From positions 1 to 50,153 of the forward strand of contig CAYNMC010000032.1 of NCBI GenBank assembly GCA_964398365.1: a DNA stretch of 50,153 nt. The letters run 5' to 3'. Source of the stretch: CAYNMC01 sp964398365. Its GTDB lineage: Bacteria; Patescibacteriota; Microgenomatia; UBA1400; CAYNMC01. Made by a program: the position numbers and the translations under genes. The notes below the pieces were generated by a model. The model was not told the origin of the DNA. It did not search any database and saw nothing but the letters and a program-made list of their open reading frames with translations. Below, in pieces: positions 23,601-30,519 of this stretch (positions are counted from its first letter, which is position 1; the number at the start of each line of letters is the position of its first letter).

Positions 23601-24582
23601 TACCCTTAATTTGGATAAGCCTTGGTATGTTTGCGATGATAAAGAGATTCCTGACAATTCCCGCCAGAAATGCGACAAATACTTGCCTTTTGTCTACACC
23701 TCCAAAGAAAATCTGGAAAGAGGAACCCACAAAATTATTTTAATCGGAAAAGATAAAGCGGAGAATCTTTCTGCGGAAACAACCCTGATTTTAAATATCA
23801 CTACTTTTGCTCAAATAACCACCCAAGAAGAAAAGAAAGCAATTGAGGAAGAAATAAAAGAATTACCTAAAGAAGAACAAGAAAAAGTCAAAGAGGAACT
23901 TGAAATAACCAAACCGGCAGAACCAGCTGTATTGGAAAAAGCCGCTGGGAAAACTTCTCACTTCGTTTGGGTAATAATAAACGGCACGGCCAATATTGTT
24001 CGAGCGATAGCAAGAACTGCAGGCGATGTCTTAGCCTTGGTTAGTGATAAAACTGGAAAGGCCCTAGCCTTCATTGGAAATAAAACAAGACAAACATTTG
24101 CCTTTATGGGCGTCCCCAATCAAACTTCTCGCTTCGTTCAAAGAATAACCGATACGACTAAGGATACTGTTCGAGTACTAGCGAGAACTACTAGGGATGG
24201 AATTGCGAATGTTGTCTTTAAAGTGGGAGAAAAAACACAAGATATCTCGGAGGCTGGAGGATTTGCCATTGTTAAATTTGGTTATTTATTTGTTAATGAG
24301 CCAACAAAGATTACTGATGTTCAAGTTGAAATTATTTCCTCTACTTCTGTAAAAATTACTTGGACTACCAACCATCCGGCCAACGCCAAGATCAACTGGG
24401 GCTATGCCGACGGTATCTATGAATTTGAAAACCAGACAGATAAAAGAACTACTTATCATGAGTTTATCCTGACCAATCTCAAGCCTGATACAGAATATCA
24501 CTATGAAGTCATGAGCCACAACAAAAACTATGTTTACGATGCCAACCGCAAATTCAGGACACCAGCAGAAAATAAGCCATAA
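20611..24582 (+). CDS. DGR reverse transcriptase, frame continuous with a secreted protein
   Basis: Residues 1 to about 370 are a DGR-type reverse transcriptase that copies TR RNA into mutagenised cDNA: fingers segment with REPTPREIFAASFKDRVVHHLL, motif A region YLQLDIAGFFMNI, the DGR hallmark GLPIGNYSSQFFANLYLN (residues 210-227; IGxxxSQ instead of QGxxxSP), active site YVDD (245-248), motif E KKGIDFLGYFV and the thumb to about 370. There is no stop here. The frame continues into a signal-peptide-like sequence at M378 and a 946-residue secreted protein, 1323 residues in all. The weak GGAG before the ATG and the 17-base overlap suggest coupling to avd. Separate expression of the second part is more plausible; see the entry at 21742. 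Confidence 0.9.
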   Translation: MSEIFNFQKLYRAYLDCRRTKRKTLNALKFEWKLERNLFWLLKELQQKTYKPGRSICFAVREPTPREIFAASFKDRVVHHLLINEIIKAGEKNFIFDSFACRKNKGTHKAVKRLSSFMRKETRKHTEVYYLQLDIAGFFMNIEHNILYSILKKLVSKQKRSKLWKKDILWLAKTIIFHQPTRNYKFKGDLSLFNFIPFRKSLFYSAKNKGLPIGNYSSQFFANLYLNKLDQFVKRRLKCRPYVRYVDDLILIDKDKEKLKCWRREIGKFLRNNLKMELNLAKTQIQPVKKGIDFLGYFVKPKYLLVRKKVVSRLKDKLFRLKNRGFLNLNKVLAAINSYFGHFRHAKSFKLRRNIYVNHLGKLKEKLIPKPGVFSLRMVQFCLGFFFSLVFFNFALAGGASAATYYPSATLTSTNLLYGESVATINKFGYNASSIPVNTTLKAQFSQNGLTWKNSSGVTNGWDTLLEGDHTSEDTALDLSGLAWGGGYFYYKIQFETSDTSTTPVLDEIIVYYSSGTPAGTYYPSATLVSTNLLSGQTVNTIDGFGYNLSAKPDGSGATIQFSQDNTNWYDSAGTLGGTETLNLGSNTIDLSSLGWSGANFYYRVQLTANADQSETPVLDEVTLYYNAPSLSTSPLQLKNDGVTRISNQGYTNETNVKLQASATDTETSETISLFFELVNSDGSFTSPVKPSIVNSCSSATAYADCASKIWYVTSSSGDYSSTAYTGTVSITGLSDGVGYKWQVKSCDSTSSCSNWSVFNTSAPNFTVDITAPGMFELDSPADNQYSGNERPTFKWKTASDAVSGLSKYVLEVDNPSLGWNQPSGDFRIDDIPASRTTDYETDKYTIHYENFSDSDPNNNYISVFTKPYYGWAESENEGKLREGKVSWKVKAVDKVGNESSLTRNLLVDKSRPQLKLTQVNNFQLNSNDLIFNFQTTDRNPTIYGKIIDPLAGGDPAENQTEEGPRVASGPKQLEIKVEKIEKTFGLIPSNKLVTLYTLNLDKPWYVCDDKEIPDNSRQKCDKYLPFVYTSKENLERGTHKIILIGKDKAENLSAETTLILNITTFAQITTQEEKKAIEEEIKELPKEEQEKVKEELEITKPAEPAVLEKAAGKTSHFVWVIINGTANIVRAIARTAGDVLALVSDKTGKALAFIGNKTRQTFAFMGVPNQTSRFVQRITDTTKDTVRVLARTTRDGIANVVFKVGEKTQDISEAGGFAIVKFGYLFVNEPTKITDVQVEIISSTSVKITWTTNHPANAKINWGYADGIYEFENQTDKRTTYHEFILTNLKPDTEYHYEVMSHNKNYVYDANRKFRTPAENKP
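21742..24582 (+). CDS. large secreted multidomain adhesin-like protein (possible separate product)
   Basis: From M378 of the continuous frame: 946 residues beginning with a signal peptide (MVQFCLGFFFSLVFFNFALA). Two tandem repeats of about 110 residues start at residues 404 and 521 of the long frame (TYYPSATL... ending in LDE(I/V)xxYY). Next come Ig/fibronectin-like domains (about 640-1090), a charged helical and repetitive stretch (EEIKELPKEEQEKVKEELE; then two related segments around QTSRFVQRI), and a C-terminal fibronectin III domain (about 1230-1318). No Shine-Dalgarno precedes the ATG. In the +1 frame a TAA ends 2 bases before it, after a G5T6 run, so a one-base indel there would end the RT just before this start. 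Confidence 0.7.
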   Translation: MVQFCLGFFFSLVFFNFALAGGASAATYYPSATLTSTNLLYGESVATINKFGYNASSIPVNTTLKAQFSQNGLTWKNSSGVTNGWDTLLEGDHTSEDTALDLSGLAWGGGYFYYKIQFETSDTSTTPVLDEIIVYYSSGTPAGTYYPSATLVSTNLLSGQTVNTIDGFGYNLSAKPDGSGATIQFSQDNTNWYDSAGTLGGTETLNLGSNTIDLSSLGWSGANFYYRVQLTANADQSETPVLDEVTLYYNAPSLSTSPLQLKNDGVTRISNQGYTNETNVKLQASATDTETSETISLFFELVNSDGSFTSPVKPSIVNSCSSATAYADCASKIWYVTSSSGDYSSTAYTGTVSITGLSDGVGYKWQVKSCDSTSSCSNWSVFNTSAPNFTVDITAPGMFELDSPADNQYSGNERPTFKWKTASDAVSGLSKYVLEVDNPSLGWNQPSGDFRIDDIPASRTTDYETDKYTIHYENFSDSDPNNNYISVFTKPYYGWAESENEGKLREGKVSWKVKAVDKVGNESSLTRNLLVDKSRPQLKLTQVNNFQLNSNDLIFNFQTTDRNPTIYGKIIDPLAGGDPAENQTEEGPRVASGPKQLEIKVEKIEKTFGLIPSNKLVTLYTLNLDKPWYVCDDKEIPDNSRQKCDKYLPFVYTSKENLERGTHKIILIGKDKAENLSAETTLILNITTFAQITTQEEKKAIEEEIKELPKEEQEKVKEELEITKPAEPAVLEKAAGKTSHFVWVIINGTANIVRAIARTAGDVLALVSDKTGKALAFIGNKTRQTFAFMGVPNQTSRFVQRITDTTKDTVRVLARTTRDGIANVVFKVGEKTQDISEAGGFAIVKFGYLFVNEPTKITDVQVEIISSTSVKITWTTNHPANAKINWGYADGIYEFENQTDKRTTYHEFILTNLKPDTEYHYEVMSHNKNYVYDANRKFRTPAENKP

Positions 24583-24591
24583 TTTTTTACT

Positions 24592-25020
24592 TTATTGTTT
24601 AATGGGTTGACCTTGGCCACGGAAAATGGGGTTAAGTTGAATATTTTGAGCAATCATGCTACCGTCGCTATTTTCCGTGCCAAAAACCGCCACTTTCTCA
24701 CCCACTTTTAAATCTTCCTTACCAGCCTCACTGGCTTTGTTAATCATGGTTTTGTCAGCTATCAGAATGAGTTTACTGCTGCCGTCCTGGAGTTTAACAG
24801 TAATTGATTTATCATCGCTGGCGATGATTTCCCCATTCACCGGCCGAAAGCCTTGGCGATTGGTTTGAGGTTGACCTTGAGCCATTCTTGACCTTTCCTG
24901 ATTAGTGAATTGTCTTTGAAAAGAAGGTTGTTTGTTTTGCTGATACTTCATGCCGCCAAAAAAGCCGGCGGCCCCAACCACAATCAGGAGGACAATCGTG
25001 ATTATTAAATTATTTTTCAT
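24592..25020 (-). CDS. DUF5666-like anchored protein
   Basis: 142 residues: an N-terminal membrane span (about 5-23, with GAAGFFGGMKY), a Gln/Arg-rich linker, and a small beta-barrel-like domain (about 60-130: VNGEIIASDDKSITVKLQDG, then VAVFGTENSDGSMIAQNI) of the DUF5666/OB-like type. AAGGAGGTG precedes the ATG. It is the last gene of the MacAB-like operon, 28 bases after the permease. It carries the right copy of the 34-nt repeat (24705-24738). Function unknown. Confidence 0.75.
   Translation of the reverse strand: MKNNLIITIVLLIVVGAAGFFGGMKYQQNKQPSFQRQFTNQERSRMAQGQPQTNRQGFRPVNGEIIASDDKSITVKLQDGSSKLILIADKTMINKASEAGKEDLKVGEKVAVFGTENSDGSMIAQNIQLNPIFRGQGQPIKQ
24705..24738. repeat. right copy of 34-nt direct repeat flanking the DGR
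   Basis: 33 of 34 bases match 18968-19001 in the same orientation. This copy lies inside an intact gene (encoding KASEAGKEDLK on the minus strand), so it is probably the original and the left copy the derivative. Confidence 0.85.
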
Positions 25021-25048
25021 TTTTTTTCACCTCCTTTAGATTTTTTTA

Positions 25049-26272
25049 TTATTCATATCTTAGGGCTTCGATAGGCTGCAGGTTGGCGGCTCTTTGGGCC
25101 GGATACCAACCAAACAAAATGCCGATCGCTACTGAAACCACAAAAGCCAGAAGAATGGCTTCAGGAGAAATAATAAAAGCGGTACTAATCAGATTGGTAA
25201 TGATATAAGAAGTGAGAATACCGCCTATTATTCCGATTACGCCGCCGCTGAAAGTCAAAATGACCGCCTCGGTTAAAAATTGGCTGATAATATTTTTCTT
25301 TTTCGCTCCCAGCGCTTTTCTTAAGCCAATCTCTCTAGTTCTTTCGGTAACGGTGACCAACATAATATTCATGATGCCAATGCCGCCCACCAGCAACGAA
25401 ATGGCGGCGATGCCCGATAAAAGAGCGGTAAAGGTTTGGGTCGCCGAGGAAGCGGTATTCAAAATATCCTCTTGGGACATAATGGAAAAGTCAGCCTTTG
25501 TCGGATCGGTTAAGTGATGGCGAGCCAGAAGCAGATAACCGACTTGGTCTTGCGCTTCAACCATCACCTCCTCACTTTTAGCTTCCAGAGCAATAGAATT
25601 TAAATAATTGATGCCAAAGAGTTGTTTTTGGGCGGTGGTTAGAGGGACATAGACGATTTCATCCTGATTGAAAAAGCCGGTGCCGCCCTTGCTTGTGGTA
25701 ATGCCGATGACATTGAAGGCTTGCTTATTGATTCTCACGATTTGACCTACAGGATTACTATTTTCGCCAAATAGATCCTTGGCTGCTTGCGGACCGAGAA
25801 CCGCCACTTTGGTCATGCTGTCAACATCTCTTTGGCTGATAAAACTGCCGGAAGCTAGAGTAACTTTATGGACCGACTTATATGCCGGGGTGACACCGAC
25901 AACCTGTAGGTTAGCATTGGTACTGCCGGTACTAACCTGACTTCTTTTTTCCACCTCCGGTGAAACATTCGCAATAGTCGTGATTTCAGATGAGTTGATG
26001 ATGGCTTTAGCATCCTCTAAAGTAAGATTTGTCCGGCCGCCGGCAGCACCCATGATTCCACCCTGACTTATGGCTCCGGGCCGGATCGTCAGTAAATTTG
26101 AACCCAAAGCTTGAATTTGTTCCTGAATGGCTTTCTGGCTGGCCTGTCCCAATGACAAAAGGGCAATGACGCTGGCAATGCCAATGACGATGCCCAAGAC
26201 GGCTAAACCGGTTCTCATTTTATTGACGGTGAGTGTGCTTAAACTTTCAAGAAAGATTTCGGTAAATTCCAT
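25049..26272 (-). CDS. MacB-type ABC permease (FtsX/MacB-PCD)
   Basis: 407 residues. An N-terminal span after a cytoplasmic helix (MRTGLAVLGIVIGIASVIALLSLGQ), a large periplasmic MacB-PCD domain (about 45-275), then three C-terminal spans with the FtsX signature (GGIGIMNIMLVTVTERTREIGLRKALGAK). In MacAB-type systems this works as a mechanotransmitting pump for peptides, toxins or lipids. The ATPase is a separate protein here, encoded 3 bases upstream. A three-part Gram-positive-like exporter fits an envelope without a classical outer membrane channel. Confidence 0.92.
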   Translation of the reverse strand: MEFTEIFLESLSTLTVNKMRTGLAVLGIVIGIASVIALLSLGQASQKAIQEQIQALGSNLLTIRPGAISQGGIMGAAGGRTNLTLEDAKAIINSSEITTIANVSPEVEKRSQVSTGSTNANLQVVGVTPAYKSVHKVTLASGSFISQRDVDSMTKVAVLGPQAAKDLFGENSNPVGQIVRINKQAFNVIGITTSKGGTGFFNQDEIVYVPLTTAQKQLFGINYLNSIALEAKSEEVMVEAQDQVGYLLLARHHLTDPTKADFSIMSQEDILNTASSATQTFTALLSGIAAISLLVGGIGIMNIMLVTVTERTREIGLRKALGAKKKNIISQFLTEAVILTFSGGVIGIIGGILTSYIITNLISTAFIISPEAILLAFVVSVAIGILFGWYPAQRAANLQPIEALRYE

Positions 26273-26275
26273 AAT

Positions 26276-26947
26276 TTATTTCTTATCTGCCACAATTTTC
26301 CCATCCCGAAGGTTGATTACCCTTTTGGCATACTTGGCAATACTCGGTTCATGGGTAATCATGACGATGGTATGGCCTTCTTGATTTAATTTTTGAAAGA
26401 TTTTCATAATTTCCTGGCCTTGGGCAGTGGCCAGATTGCCGGTGGGTTCGTCGGCTAAGATAATTTTTGGATCATTAACCAAAGCTCGGGCAATGGCCAC
26501 TCTTTGCTGCTGGCCGCCGGAGAGCTGATTGGAGTAATGCTCCATTCTGTCGGCAAGACCAACCATTGTTAGATATTTTTTCGCTTTTGCCAGACGTTTT
26601 TCTTTGGGCACACCGGCGTAAACCATCGGCAGGATAACATTTTTTAAGGCAGTGGTGCGGGGCAATAAATTATAGGCTTGAAAAACAAAACCAATTTGGC
26701 GATTTCTGATGTCGGCCAATTCATCATCCGAAAGCTGGGAAACATTGCGGTTATCAAGATAATACTCGCCTGAAGTCGGCAGATCCAAAGCTCCTAAAAT
26801 ATGCATGAGGGTTGACTTGCCCGAACCGGAAGGCCCCATAATGGCAACAAATTCACCCTTATGAACTATAAAAGAAACATCACTTAAGGCTGTGGTCTGT
26901 AGACCATCCATTTTATAAATTTTGGAGAGATGGGAAACTTTAATCAT
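26276..26947 (-). CDS. MacB/LolD-type ABC ATPase
   Basis: 223 residues, the size of stand-alone LolD/FtsE-type ATPases. Walker A GPSGSGKSTL, Q-loop FVFQAYNLLPRTTAL, signature LSGGQQQRVAIARAL, Walker B IILADEPTGNLA, and the H-loop MITHEPSIAKYAKR. It powers the FtsX-type permease encoded directly behind it. It is 9 bases after the adaptor gene, in one operon. Confidence 0.93.
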   Translation of the reverse strand: MIKVSHLSKIYKMDGLQTTALSDVSFIVHKGEFVAIMGPSGSGKSTLMHILGALDLPTSGEYYLDNRNVSQLSDDELADIRNRQIGFVFQAYNLLPRTTALKNVILPMVYAGVPKEKRLAKAKKYLTMVGLADRMEHYSNQLSGGQQQRVAIARALVNDPKIILADEPTGNLATAQGQEIMKIFQKLNQEGHTIVMITHEPSIAKYAKRVINLRDGKIVADKK

Positions 26948-26956
26948 CTTTGAATC

Positions 26957-28219
26957 TCAGCGTCCCATACGGAAAGCACCACCACCAATGCCGCCAAAGA
27001 CAGATCTTCCTTGACTGCCGGCGGGAGAGTTGTTAGGGGTGATGATACCAGTGACGACGAGATCACCTTCGTTTACGCCGCTGATAATTTCCGTTTGGGA
27101 ACTTGAAGAAAGACCAATTTCTACCTTGACTATTTCAAGTTTGCCATTTTTCAAAATTCTGACCGTCGCTTGATTATTTTGGGTTTGGACCGCCGCCGTG
27201 GGCACCAAAAGGACATTATCTTTGACTTCGGTGATGATATTGGCTTGAACCGACATATTAGGTAGAATCTCCGGCGCTTCGGTATCTAAACCAATGACCG
27301 CCGGATAAGTGGTTACGCCGGAGCTGATCGAACCGATGGTATCAATACTGATAACCTTGCCGGTGTAACTTTTGTCCGGCAAGGCATCCAAGGTCAGGGT
27401 GACTTTATTGCCAATTTTGACTTTAGGGATATCCATCTCGGTGAGACTGACGGTAATTTGCGGTGGCGCATTGGTTTTGATGCTGGCGATTTTTTGCGAG
27501 GTAGCGGTACCAGAATTATTAGACTGAGCCAACAAGACTGTGCCCGGTTGCAGCGATAGACCGGTAACCGTGCCGCTGATAGGGGCGTAGATGGTGGCGG
27601 AGGTCTGCTGGTAGGTCAGCCAAGCCGAATTAAGCGCCGTTTGCGCTTGGGCCACGACATTCTCTTGATTTTTATATTTGGCTTCGGTGGCCAGCCAGTT
27701 GTCTTTGGCAATATAGAATTCAGGGAGGGTCCGCATGTCCTCACGTGGCGTTTTATCTGAATTTTCATATTTGCCGCTCTCGGCTAAAGTTTTAAAGGTG
27801 TCCCATTTGGAAAACATGTCAGATTGCAAGGTATATATGGTGATTTTGGCGGATTCTAAATTGTTTTTAGCCGACTGATAATTGGACCAGGCTTGGCTGT
27901 TTCTCTGTCTGCCATCAAGATCAAGTTCTAGTTCGGCGATCTTGTCACCGGTTTTGACCACTTGGCCATTTTGAACGTAAACATTTTTGACGACGCCGGA
28001 AGCTTGGGTAGTGATTGAGGTATTATTGGCCGAAGAAACTTGGCCCGAAGCGGTGATACTGACAACAAGCGTACCCTTTTCCACTGTAGTGGTTTGATAT
28101 TGGGTTTGGTGATTTTTATTTTGGAAAAAATGCCGGTAGCCAAAAAATCCGCCAATTAAAACGACGACGGCGGCCACCAAAACTTTATTAGCCACAAAAT
28201 TTTTAATTGTTTTTATCAC
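26957..28219 (-). CDS. MacA/HlyD-type membrane-fusion adaptor
   Basis: 420 residues from a GTG start. An N-terminal span (about 12-28), split lipoyl/barrel-sandwich domain (VSITASGQVSSANNTSITTQ ... GVVKNVYVQNGQVVKTGDKIAEL), a helical hairpin (about 110-200), beta-barrel (ITVSLTEMDIPKVKIGNKVTL) and membrane-proximal domain, ending in a glycine-rich tail (GGIGGGAFRMGR). This is the periplasmic adaptor subunit of MacAB-type exporters and it is the first gene of the operon. Confidence 0.9.
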   Translation of the reverse strand: MIKTIKNFVANKVLVAAVVVLIGGFFGYRHFFQNKNHQTQYQTTTVEKGTLVVSITASGQVSSANNTSITTQASGVVKNVYVQNGQVVKTGDKIAELELDLDGRQRNSQAWSNYQSAKNNLESAKITIYTLQSDMFSKWDTFKTLAESGKYENSDKTPREDMRTLPEFYIAKDNWLATEAKYKNQENVVAQAQTALNSAWLTYQQTSATIYAPISGTVTGLSLQPGTVLLAQSNNSGTATSQKIASIKTNAPPQITVSLTEMDIPKVKIGNKVTLTLDALPDKSYTGKVISIDTIGSISSGVTTYPAVIGLDTEAPEILPNMSVQANIITEVKDNVLLVPTAAVQTQNNQATVRILKNGKLEIVKVEIGLSSSSQTEIISGVNEGDLVVTGIITPNNSPAGSQGRSVFGGIGGGAFRMGR

Positions 28220-28282
28220 AAGCCAAGCTTATAGACTAAAGCTGAGAAAAAGCTTAAAAAAATTATGAGCTATAATTTTACT

Positions 28283-28714
28283 ATGTTCAGATTTAAGATG
28301 GCTGTTTCAGTGTATCTTATTCTGATAGAAAACAACAAAATTCTCCTGTCGCGGCGGTAACAGACAGGCTATGAAGATGGCAATTACGGTTTGTCTGCCC
28401 GATCATATGGAAGACAATGAATCATTGAGCAGCGACTTGGTAAGGGAAGTTAAAAAAGAAATTGGTATTGAATTGAAACCAAAAGACTTAAGGCCGGTTC
28501 ATATTATGCACCGAAAGAAGCAGATATTAAAATGGACTTCTTTTTTACCACTAGGAATTATCATGAAAAACCTGCAAACATGGAACCGGCAAAGTGTGAT
28601 GACTTAAAATGGTTTGACTTAAACCGTCTGCCGAAAAATACAATTCCTTATATTAGAGCAACTACTAGAAATTACCTGAAAAATATTTTTTATTCAGAAA
28701 GAGGTTGGGATTGA
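28283..28714 (+). pseudogene. decayed Nudix hydrolase
   Basis: Reading across frames gives a Nudix hydrolase of about 143 residues: MFRFKMAVSVYLILIENNKI, then a TAA in frame after LLSRR (about 28358-28360), then QTGYEDGNYGL, a frameshift near 28393-28400, the Nudix box HMEDNESLSSDLVREVKKEIG, a second frameshift near 28516-28522, and DIKMDFFFTTRNYHEKPANM to the end. The Nudix box itself has K where the first Glu of EExG is usual. Three lesions rule out a functional enzyme. TATAAT lies 6 bases before the ATG. Confidence 0.85.
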
Positions 28715-28715
28715 T

Positions 28716-29750
28716 TTAATTATTAATCGGCAATTGGACGGTAAAGGTAGAGCCTTGATTAGGACTGCTTTTGACACTGATATGGCCGTGATGCAAGTCG
28801 ACAATACTTTGGGCAATGGATAAGCCCAAACCGTAGCCATCGTTACCAGTTTTATTTCTGGAGATATCAGTCCGATAAAAACGTTTGAAAATCTGAGACA
28901 AGTCTTTAGTTTTAATGCCGATTCCGAAATCTTGAACTTTGATTAAAGCCCAATTTCCGCGGGTTTCTAGCGCAAGTTTAACCTGTCCTCCAGGATGACT
29001 ATATTTAATGGCGTTGTTAAGAAGAATGGTGATTAATTGACAAATGCTTAATTTATTACCCTTAATTTTAATAACTTTAAGATCCTGAATAATTTTGATT
29101 TTTTTACTTTCAGCGAAGCTTTTTACTCTTTTAATGGCTTCTTCGGCAGCCTTGACTAAATCAAAGGTTTCAAAAGTAATTTTAGTGTTGGTATTTTGGT
29201 ACAGGCTTAATTTGAGAAAATAATCAGTTAAAGATTTTAATTTATTGATTTCTTCAAGGTTACTACTTAGTTGTTTTTTTGCTGCTTTTAAACTTAGATT
29301 TTTATTTCTTAAGGCAACTTCAGTTTCAGTTTTTATGACAGTTAGTGGTGTTCTTAGCTCATGCGAAGCATCGGCGACAAAACGCTTTTGTTCTTCCATC
29401 ATTTCGGCAATGGGTTTTAAGGTTCGGCCGGACAAAAGATAGCCGCCGGCAGCTGAAGCAGTCAAGATGGAAAAATTGATAAGGAGCAAAATAAGCTTAA
29501 GTCTATTTTTAGTTTCCGCAATTAAATTCGGATCAAGAAAAAGAGGAAGCAAATTATTTCTTGAATTTTCCGGAGAAATGATTCTGAGTCTTTTTGGTAG
29601 CCCTTGTTCAACCCGAAAACGATGAATTCTTTCTAATCTGTTTAATTCGAAAGTAAGAGCTTGATAAATACCTAGACTGAAAGCCACACTAATAAACATA
29701 ATGATAAGAAGATACCAAGCAGTGAGTTTGATTCGGGCGGAATAAAACAT
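28716..29750 (-). CDS. sensor histidine kinase
   Basis: 344 residues from the ATG at 29750 (the frame also allows a TTG at 29771). Two membrane spans (about 7-28 and 84-105) enclose a small outer loop. A short HAMP-like linker leads to the HisKA dimerisation helix with phospho-acceptor His in FVADASHELRTPLT, then the ATPase domain with N box (ITILLNNAIKYS), G1 (VQDFGIGI), F box (IFKRFYRTD) and G2 (GYGLGLSI). It follows its response regulator gene by 42 bases. The stimulus is unknown. Confidence 0.93.
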   Translation of the reverse strand: MFYSARIKLTAWYLLIIMFISVAFSLGIYQALTFELNRLERIHRFRVEQGLPKRLRIISPENSRNNLLPLFLDPNLIAETKNRLKLILLLINFSILTASAAGGYLLSGRTLKPIAEMMEEQKRFVADASHELRTPLTVIKTETEVALRNKNLSLKAAKKQLSSNLEEINKLKSLTDYFLKLSLYQNTNTKITFETFDLVKAAEEAIKRVKSFAESKKIKIIQDLKVIKIKGNKLSICQLITILLNNAIKYSHPGGQVKLALETRGNWALIKVQDFGIGIKTKDLSQIFKRFYRTDISRNKTGNDGYGLGLSIAQSIVDLHHGHISVKSSPNQGSTFTVQLPINN

Positions 29751-29792
29751 TAAAAATAAACTAAAGTCCAAAGACTTGAACTTTAAGCAAAC

Positions 29793-30479
29793 TTAATTTT
29801 TCTTTTTTGCTTCTATTTTATAACCGAACCCGCGGATTGTCTGAATTAAATTTTTTTTATGTTTAAAAGGTCTATCAATTTTTTTTCTTAGGTAACCAAT
29901 ATACACTTCTACGGTATTTGGTAAGATATCCGCGTCATAATTCCAGACATGATTGATGATTTGTTCTTTAGTTAAGACTGTTTCTGGATGGCGTAAAAGA
30001 TACTCCAAAAGACTAAATTCCTTTTTAGATAGCTTGATAAGTTTTTGGGCGCGTTTAACTTCGTAAGTTAAGGTATTTAAAATTAAGTCATCATACTGCA
30101 AGATGTTATTAATTGTTTGTTTTGGTCTTCTTATTAAAGCCCGGACTCGCGCTAACAATTCTTCAAAAGCAAATGGCTTAACCAGATAATCATCAGCGCC
30201 AACATTAAGTCCTTCTACCTTGTCCTCCAGTTGACCTTTGGCGGTGAGAATTAGAATTGGTGTTTGGATTTTTTCATTTCTTAATTTTTGACAAACTGTC
30301 AGGCCGTCCATTTCCGGCAAGAGGAGGTCAAGGATAATGACATCATAATCTTCGGTGGCGGCTAAATCATAACCTTTAACACCATCATAAACAACATCCA
30401 CCGCCCACCCTTCCTGCTCTAAACCTCTTTTGAGAGAATTGGCAATTTTGTGTTCATCTTCAACAACAAGAATTCTCAC
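29793..30479 (-). CDS. OmpR/PhoB-family response regulator
   Basis: 228 residues. Receiver domain 1-120 with acidic pocket VEDE (near residues 6-9), phospho-acceptor Asp in YDVIILDLLLPEMDG, the Thr in ILILTAKG and the Lys in VKPFAFEELLAR; then the winged-helix DNA-binding domain (about 128-225) with the recognition region VEVYIGYLRKKID and IRGFGYKI. The start is GTG at 30479; TATAAT (30492-30487) lies 7 bases before it, predicting a leaderless mRNA. It is the first gene of the pair. Confidence 0.94.
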   Translation of the reverse strand: MRILVVEDEHKIANSLKRGLEQEGWAVDVVYDGVKGYDLAATEDYDVIILDLLLPEMDGLTVCQKLRNEKIQTPILILTAKGQLEDKVEGLNVGADDYLVKPFAFEELLARVRALIRRPKQTINNILQYDDLILNTLTYEVKRAQKLIKLSKKEFSLLEYLLRHPETVLTKEQIINHVWNYDADILPNTVEVYIGYLRKKIDRPFKHKKNLIQTIRGFGYKIEAKKKN

Positions 30480-30519
30480 ACTTTCTATTATACTGATTAA
30501 CCTGAAAATAAACTGAAAA

